From contig CAIIXF020000007.1 of assembly GCA_903813345.2 (NCBI GenBank), positions 35,558,538-35,622,537 of the forward strand: DNA of 64,000 nt, read 5' to 3'. The position numbers and the translations under genes were made by a program. This document shows, piece by piece, positions 37,701 to 46,700 of the stretch. Below the pieces are notes generated by a model, which saw only the letters and a program-made list of their open reading frames with translations, was not told the origin of the DNA and did not search any database. Position 1 is the stretch's first letter, and each line of letters begins with the position of its first letter. Origin of the DNA: Owenia fusiformis (Eukaryota; Annelida; Polychaeta; Sabellida; Oweniidae).

Positions 37701-40700
37701 AATGAGTAGGGGAGTTACTTTGCATGTAACTATGACTACCTGAGACATCTCAGACTATACATTGTATATGGTTTCTTCTAGGTTGAAAATGAGTAGGGGA
37801 GTTACTTTGCATGTGACTATGACTACCCGAGACATCTCAGACTATACATTGTATATGGTTTCTTCTAGGTTGAGAATGAGTATGGGAGTTACTTTGCATG
37901 TGACTATGACTACCTGAGACATCTCAGACTATACATTGTATATAGTTTCTTCTAGGTTGAGAATGAGTATGGGAGTTATTTTGCATGTGACTATGACTAC
38001 CTGAGACATCTCAGACTATACATTGTATATGGATTCTTCTAGGTTTAGAATTAGTATGGGAGTTACTTTGTATGTGACTATGACTACTTGAGACACCTCA
38101 GACTATACATTGTATATGGTTTCTTCTAGGTTGAGAATGAGTATGGGAGTTATTTTGCATGTGACTATGACTACCTGAGACATCTCAGACTATACATTGT
38201 ATATGGTTTCTTCTAGGTTGAGAATGAGTATGGGAGTTACTTTGTATGTGACTATGACTACCTGAGACATCTCAGACTATACATTGTATATGGATTCTTC
38301 TAGGTTGAGAATGAGTATGGGAGTTATTTTGCATGTGACTATGACTACCTGAGACACCTCAGACTACAATTCATCAACTACCTAGGCACAGAAGCACTAC
38401 TATTTACCACTGATGGGGCTGGGGAAAATTACCTTAAATGTGGAACTCTGGAAGGCTTGTATTCAACAGTTGACTTTGGTCCAGGTATGTAAAGTTATTG
38501 AGCAATGAACACTGACAGATGGATATGATTGATGGCATATTTAAGCAATGTGAGAATCATCAAATTATTGAATATAATGGCCACTTAAAAAGTCAATAAC
38601 TATGAATTCTCATTTTTAATAATTCTAGAAATATTTTATTATTCACAAACTTTTTTTTTCTGAAAATATCAAAACTTAACCATTACTTTTTTGTTTAATA
38701 AATATAATTGATCATAGCTCATTTGATTAAAAAAAGGATTTCTACGAGGTGGCAAATTCTCTTGAAATCTCAGTGTCTTAAAGCAGATATGAAATGGTAT
38801 TTTTAACCTTAGCTAAAGGAATCAATATAATTTTTTGATAAATGTATTTGGACATGTTTTCTCATCAGTATTGTGAAAATTATTTCTCTCTAACGATCGT
38901 TATAGCTGCTTAATAAGCAATATTCGAATTGGTTTTGACGTTATTGGCCCCCACGTGATCTGTCACTGGTCCCCACGTGGCCTGTTTCGGTCCATTAGAT
39001 CATGACGTCATAATGCCAAAATGTTTTGTTACTTGTAACAACCCTATGGTTGCCGTGACGTTTTGATTACTAAGGAACCAATAAACCAAAGCTGTATTTT
39101 GTATATGACGTTACTAATCACGTGGGGGCCAATTTGATTGATCAGTTAGTTTTATTTCGTTATCTATGACCGTTAGCAGTTATCTAACATTTATTATCCC
39201 ATCGAACGAAGTTCGGAGGGATATAGGGAACGCCTCCGTCCGTCCGTACGTACGTCCGTACGTACGTCTGTACGTACGTCCGTCTGTCCGTCCGTTCGGG
39301 CAATAACTCAAATACCGTTGGCCCGATTTTATTCATATTTTGTACACATATACCCTATGGAGGTAGAAGTTCTGCTCGAAAGCCGATTTTTAAAATGGCC
39401 GCTCATTTAAAAATGGCGGCCATTTTAGTGCCGATTTTACAGTAATTTAGGTGCAATATGTAAAACTGTAATAGCAATATGTTTTAAATGTAAAAAAAAT
39501 TATATAGGACATTAATAAAGCTAGTAATGTAGATATTAAAAAAGCACATGGCAGCCATCTTGAAAAATGGCGGCCTTTACTCATTATTTTACGATTTTTG
39601 CTGTAACTCGAAAAGTAGTGGAGCGATTTTGTTCATATTTGGTATGTGAATACTATAAGCATGGCACACTGTCTAATGAAGCTTTTGATAGAAGGCGGTC
39701 ATTTTGAAAAATGGCGGACATTTTGAAAAATGGCCGCCATTTTTACTTATTTTACTAAAACTCGAAAAGTAGTGGAGCGATTTTGTTCATATTTGGTATG
39801 TGAATACATATAAGCATGGCACACTGTCTAATGACACTTTTGGTAGAGGGCAGTCATTTTTCAAAATGGCCGCCATTTTAACGTATTTTACTATAACTCG
39901 AAAAGTAGTGGAGCGATTTTGTTCATATTCGGTATGTGAATACTGTAAGCATGGCACACTGTCTAATGACACTTTTGGTAGAAGGCAGCCATTTTGAAAT
40001 ATGGCGGACATTTTGAAAAATGGCTGCCATTTTAACTTATTTTACTATAATTCGAAAAGTAATGGAGCGGTTTTGTTCATATTTGGTACGTGAATACGTA
40101 TAAGCATGGCACACTCAGTCTAATGACACTTTTGGTAGAAGGCGGCCATTTTTCAAAATGGCCGCCATTTTAACGTTTTTTACTATAACTTCAAAAGTAG
40201 TGGAGCGATTTTGTTCATATTTGGTATGTGAATACTTTAAGCATGGCACACTGTCTAATGAGACTTTTGGTAGAAGGCGGCCATTTTTCAAAATGGCCAC
40301 CATATTAACGTATTTTTTTACTATAACTCGAAAAGTAGTAGAGCGATTTTGTTCATATTTGGTATGTGAATATTATAAGCATGGCACACTGTCTAATGAC
40401 ACTTTTGGTAAAAGGTGCCCGTTTTGAAAAATGTTCGATGGGATTCGCTACGCTTTGGCGTTGCCGTTGTTCTGGTTTTATAATGGCTATCGCAAGAACT
40501 CTACAAGGGCCGATCAAAAAGTTTCTTACCGTTGGCTCTCAATTTTATAATAAGAGGAGTTGGAAGCTCAAACTTTAACATGAGACAGGATAGTTAGTTT
40601 GCTTGAATCTGTACGAGTTTCATATAAATTGGTTTATTGGTAGTGACACAGAGTCAATACATATTTTCAATGACAAAGTTAGGTGGAGTAGCGTTATATA

Positions 40701-43700
40701 TAAAATATATGCCGAGTTGTGGTTCTGGAAATTTACCGAAATCGTTTCAAACCTCTCATATGAAGGCCTTAAACATGTGTTTTTGGATCGAGTGGACAGA
40801 TATAGGAAGTGCATTGCAACTGGGGTTGACTATTTTGAATGAGAATGAATATTAGCAGAAAAAATAGTTAAACATGATTAAACTACACAGTCTGTTGACA
40901 GATGATACTACTTAGTGTTAGAAATTTTCGAAATCTGCAACTTAGCACAATTTTTTATAAAAAACGCTGCTCCACCTAATTCGATCATTGAAAATATGTA
41001 TTGACTCCGTGTCACTACCAATGAACCAATTAAAATGAAACTCGGACAGTCTCAAGCAAACTTACTACCCTGTCTCATGTAAAAGTTTGAGCATCCAACT
41101 CCTCTTATTATAAAATCTAGAGCCAACGGTAAGAAACATTTTGATCGGCCCTTGTATGTTGGGCTTACAATGGAAAAAAAACGCATTTTTGTAGCTGCAA
41201 GTTGAGAAAAGCTATTTCAGTTGTCCTTTAATGATTTAATTGTCTTATTCCAGGAGATGCAGTGAATTATTTTAAGCCTATGCAAAAGTGGGAGCCAAAT
41301 GGTCCTTTAGTAAGTAGACTTTTTACCTAATATATTTTTAGGGATACTTCCTGTTATTAAAAATAATATTACTTTAATTTTTGCATGCAGAGTAGCATAT
41401 TCAATTGTAGTATACTCCAATTACTGTTTTTTCCCCAAAGTGTTATATTTTATGTCTGATTAAGTTTGCCATGTGTCTTATATTCATTTTTCCTGTTTAG
41501 GTCAACTCTGAATACTACACTGGCTGGTTGGACCATTGGGGCTCCCCCCATTCTCAACGTGACATCCCATCTATTGTGAATACATTGAAACAGATGCTTG
41601 ACTTGGGAGCAAGTGTAAATATGTAAGTAATGTACAGTTAGACCTATCTGTTTTGGATGCAAATGGGACCAGACAAGTTTGTTCTGATTGGCATGTGTCA
41701 CATTTTGAGGCTTTTTAACATTGTAATTTATGACAGATTGAAAAATGGGACAGAAAAAGGTGTCCAAATTAAGAGATGTTCAGACATACAGGTTTACTGT
41801 ACAACAAATTGGGACAGTTACCAAAGGTTTGCAGAGGTGTTTTCTTAAGTTCTCTGGTTAAATGTGCCTAGATCTGCACTCAGAGCTGTCAAGTGTCCCG
41901 CGAATGGCGGGATTATCCCGCGAATTTGATCAAAATTAGGCTTATTCGCGTGTCCCGCAATGTCCCGCGAAGTCCCGCAAATGTGGTTTTGACCTCCGCG
42001 AATTTCCGAAATTGTTTGAATCCCCTATATTGTGATTATCTTATCTTATATAAGAAGCCAAGTTTTTGCACTTTTGAGGAGTAAAGTTTACCTAATTTTA
42101 AGTACCTAGCATGCTGTTGTTTGGTATGAAAATAAAGAGGAAGGGTTCAACTTTCATTTTAATTACGAAAATAGGGATGTAGGTCAAAAATAGTTCTAAC
42201 GTTGGCAAACGCGAGTTACAATAAATGGACGCTGATATCTAGAAAGGGTTTGTAGAAAAACCGGGTACCGGGTAGTAAATCCTCCATGCTGGGTTCAAAC
42301 TTGGTACCCGGTACCCGGTCAAAAAACGGGTACCCAAAAAACGAAAAATACGAATATATAACATAATTAGATTATGAGAAAACGTGTAAGATTTGTTTTG
42401 AATTCACAAAAATGTATGTATCCTTCAAAATTGAGCTAGAAGCTTCAAATAAAAAGCATATTTAAGGCTCCTTTCTTCCTCCCCCCCTTCATTACCAATG
42501 GAAATATGACCATGATGATAGAGGACAAAAAGAGCCTTAAAATGCTTTTTCTTTGAAGCTTCTAGCTCAATTTTGAAGGAAGTTACATACATTTTTGTCT
42601 ATTCAAAACAAATCTTACACGTTTTTTTAGTATATTCGTATATTTCGTTTTTTGGGTACCCGGTTTTTTCGACCGGGTACCAAGTTTGAACCCAGCATGG
42701 AGGATTTACTACCCGGTACCCATTTTTTTCTACAAACCCTATCTAGAAAAGTAACCCCATTCCCTATAATTTGATGTAGATTAATCGAACCCCGATATCA
42801 TGGGCTTTCAATTGAAAGAAAATGCCTACAGTATATGAATAGGTACATTTTAATATATAACATTATGGGGGTAAGCGTTTCATAGTTGTTCACGACGCCA
42901 GAAATGCAAAGTATTGTTCCGAATTTTTGAATTTCGTGTTAGATTACGGTACTCACACCTGAAGCATGGTTTTTGCTTTTGAAAAATTACAATAAAGTTT
43001 AATACTATTCCTATACGTATTTTGTGAAATTGTGTTGACGTTTATTTAAGTTACAATACAACGGTGCATTGTATTTGATTAATCAGTATTTGGAAGTTTG
43101 ATTTAAGTACTTTTACACGCTTTTACATTAGTCCCAATCACGCAAATCCTTGAATGTCCCGGGACATCCTGCAAATTTAGGTGAATGTCCCGCGAAATCC
43201 CGCAAATTTAGGGCACTTTGTCTAAAAAATCTGTCCCTCTATCAAGTTTTTGGCGTTAAACCTGTTACTATCCCACAATTAGGGTGTTTGTCCCTCGAAT
43301 GGTCCCGCGAAATCCCGCGAATTTGAGAAAAAAAAGATGGCCTATTAGCGCAATCACGCAAATCCCTTAAATGTCCCGCGAAATCCCGCGAATTTAGTAG
43401 ATGTCCCGCAAAATCCCGCGAATTTTTGGCACTGGGTCTAAAAAATCTGTCCCGCGGGAAAATCTTTAGGGGTTGACAGTACTGTGCACTGAAAAGAATA
43501 CATGAAATTATTCTAAATATGATATTGTACCAATGACAATTAAATATATATTCAAACATATGCTTGGAAAATAATTAAATCTTACAACAGTGAAATCGAT
43601 CGTGTGCATATATTGAATTTAGGATCTTGAATTTTTTTCATATTTTAGTTAAACTTTATTTTATCATACTAAAATATGTTCTAATGTATTTTAAATATTC

Positions 43701-46700
43701 ATTACAAATTGAATTGAATTATATATTCTCGTCATACTGAATTGAATTTTTTTGTATGTTGTTGAAGTGTGTTGTTTATATAAAAGTTTATTGTATACAT
43801 CAAAGTGTATTTTTGTATATATTCCAGGTATATGTTTGAGGGTGGTACTAACTTTGGTTTCATGAATGGAGCCAATGGGGCCCACCCAGGCTTCCAACCT
43901 GTGCCTACCAGCTATGATTATGATGCACCATTGAACGAGGCTGGTGATCCTACTCCTAAATACATGGCTATCAGGGACCTACTTGCTAAAGTAAGTGTAG
44001 ATGGTACCTGTATATGAATTGTAATTCTGATGTACCATGGTAACTTTCCCAGGTTGTGTGTGCAAAACATTTTTCATTTTGGGCCTGGATTTTGAACTAT
44101 TTGGTTCTCTTAAATTAGTTCTCATTGTTTAAAAATAGTCTATTCGATAAAAGGATCTGAATTGTTTGCATGGAAGAATTTTATGGGATGACTTCCATGG
44201 AACCATAAGTTTACTATATATAGTATATACATAAAGTTCATGCATTACTCATTATAATATTTTATTTGATTTATTGCAGTATAACACAGGCCCCCTCCCT
44301 CCTGTACCCCCAGCTCTGCCCAAGTATGCATATGGTACAGTGCAGATGAAGTTTGTAAGTTGACCTTTATTAGTAATAGTATTTGTATAGAACAGCCCAT
44401 TCTACTATAATACCAGACCCCCTCTTCTCTGCCGTTGGTGGAATTCCACTTTGGAAAGATCAAAACAAAAGGGGCATTGTTATCGCAATGTGAACAGCCT
44501 TCTGTCTGCAGCAATGCTCAAATATGATATTCCCATATCCAGCTAATTTTAAAGGAGATTAAATTTTCTTTATACCATCATACTACAGTACAAAATTAAA
44601 GTAGATTTCCCAATTTTTCTGTATTCTGCGTTTCATCGTCTTTGTGTCATTAATTGACGTTTTAGACGCATTTCAAGTAAGTTATGCATTTCTCATTCTC
44701 ATATCCGTCTACAATAAAAAGGTGAAAAGTTAAATTATGAAGCATAAAATGGTCCAACCGGCATGTAAAAATACAATCAATCGATATTCTAAGTTGACTT
44801 TTATAATTCTCCCTTGCCACTATACTATCCTAATGCCGTTTCTGGTTTTTATATCACCACCAGAAGTAAGGCATTCGGCATCTGTAACCAATGGCATGTT
44901 AATGCCTTGTCTCATCATTCCTTTGAAATTGTGCCATATATTTAAGTAGGGGTGAGACGACAACCCGATGAGTCGAGGACTCGCGGGTTTGGGGCTTCGA
45001 GTCGAGTCGAATCGAGTCGAAGTTGATGAATCGAATCATTTTCGAGTTGAGAAAAAAATTCGAAAAAATAAAAAAATTCAGAAAAATACTGTCAATATGC
45101 ATGTTTTTACTCTATATTGCGTTGAATATATAAGTTTCAATGACTTGGATATGCTTGTATTAAATTATTATATTGTATGTACACATAAATGAAAGAATAT
45201 ATGTAATAAAATCAGAATAAATTTACGACGAATTGTGTTTGTTTATATTTCCGGCTTTCCACCATTGACGCATTAAAAATACGAACGGTCAAAAGCGATG
45301 TTGTTCGCACTTCGCGCGACTCGAAACGGATTCGAAACTCGAATCGTCATTTTCTGACTCGAATCGGATTCGACTCAAATCGGATTTTTTCGACTCGTCT
45401 CACCCCTATATTTAAGTGTTACTGTTTCATTTGATATTTTGATTATCCATAATAGCTTTGAAGTTACTTGCTAAGTTTGGAAATGGTAATTAACCTGTCA
45501 TCTTGTTTACTTTTATGGCTACCTTGTTTATGTTTCAAGGTATCTACTGTAGTTGAAGCCCTGCATACACTCTCTCCTGAACCTGTACAGTACAAGTGGC
45601 CTCTATCTATGGAACAAGTTAACCAGGTTTGTAAACAGTTGAAAACGAAGGACTGGTTGGGGAATTTAGTTCACCAAACCCCACCTAGTCCTTTATACAT
45701 TTTTGTCATTATCATTCATCTTCTTTGATTCCCTTGTAATTTTCTAAAATTGATATTTGGATGTTTTAAATTTTCAGTTTTATATTCTGACATTTAAGAG
45801 TTTTGGTTATTTTTTCTGGTTTCCTTCACAGTGAAGTTGTTTCTGAAGATTCAATATTAGCCACACACTTATTTTTGTCTATAAATCAGATGTTATCACC
45901 TTGAAGATGAGATCTCAAAGATGAAATATCAAGATTTTCAACCTCTCTTTATGGAACAGTTGTCAAGAGCCAAGTCTCATTGGCTAACGTGTTAATTAAC
46001 CCTCTCTGTAAGGAAAAAACCTCCCTAAAAAGAAGTTTTGGTCAGCATTGATATTGTTCCATACACACAGGTTTTACCATATTATGAGTTTCGTTTTATT
46101 TTCAGAACTATGGGTTCATTGTATACAGACATTTGCTCAGAAAGAACTACACTTCTCCCACACTTGGTTGCCTCGGAGTCAGAGATAGAGCCTATGTTAT
46201 GATTGATAAGGTATTTCTTAATTTCTATAATTGCACCACATATTGTTATAGTCTCCAAATTTTTGGTGTTGGCTGTCGGCGCTCGGAATTGGGCACTTGG
46301 CATCTGTAACAAATGGTAGGTGGTGAGATTTTGCAAGTTAATGCCTTGTTAATTATTTAATCTAGCTTAAGAGAGTTAGCAGTTTACAATATTATTATAG
46401 TTACCCTCTAGGCATCTACATTGCATAAATGAGAAATACATGAACATGTAGCTGCATTAATGTGTTGCAATAAATGCCTTTGTGTATTCTATGAAATTCT
46501 GTTGATGACTGAAATGGTTAAGTTATCATGAACTGATATTTTATCACTGCCTCTCACTACTATTTCGAGTTCCAAATGTTTGGACAAGTTCTGATATTTC
46601 CCAATGTCTTACATAAGGGTGGAAGGATAAATATTAGTAGTTTGTTTGTGTTATTTTCTTTATATAGATAGACTTCAGTTTTTTGGATACACAGCAATAC

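Noticed and set aside
37497-38303. CRISPR-like regular array
   Set aside because: Units are contiguous 87 bp copies of a gene segment with no repeat-spacer alternation, in an animal genome.
39787-40427. Several overlapping 60-90 codon frames on both strands
   Set aside because: They are frames through core-repeat element 2 (AAAATGGCCGCCATTTT units), with mirrored peptides on the two strands.
40603-40855. Open frames of 64-79 codons on both strands
   Set aside because: They fall in the arms and loop of a TA-flanked foldback element; no family resemblance.
43242-43559. 105-codon minus frame (and matching frames at 41893, 58245, 59957 and 60046) with repeated PRDFAGHL or CPAKSRKF peptides
   Set aside because: These translate the CCCGCGAA arrays of the two transposon copies; equal-quality frames exist on both strands.
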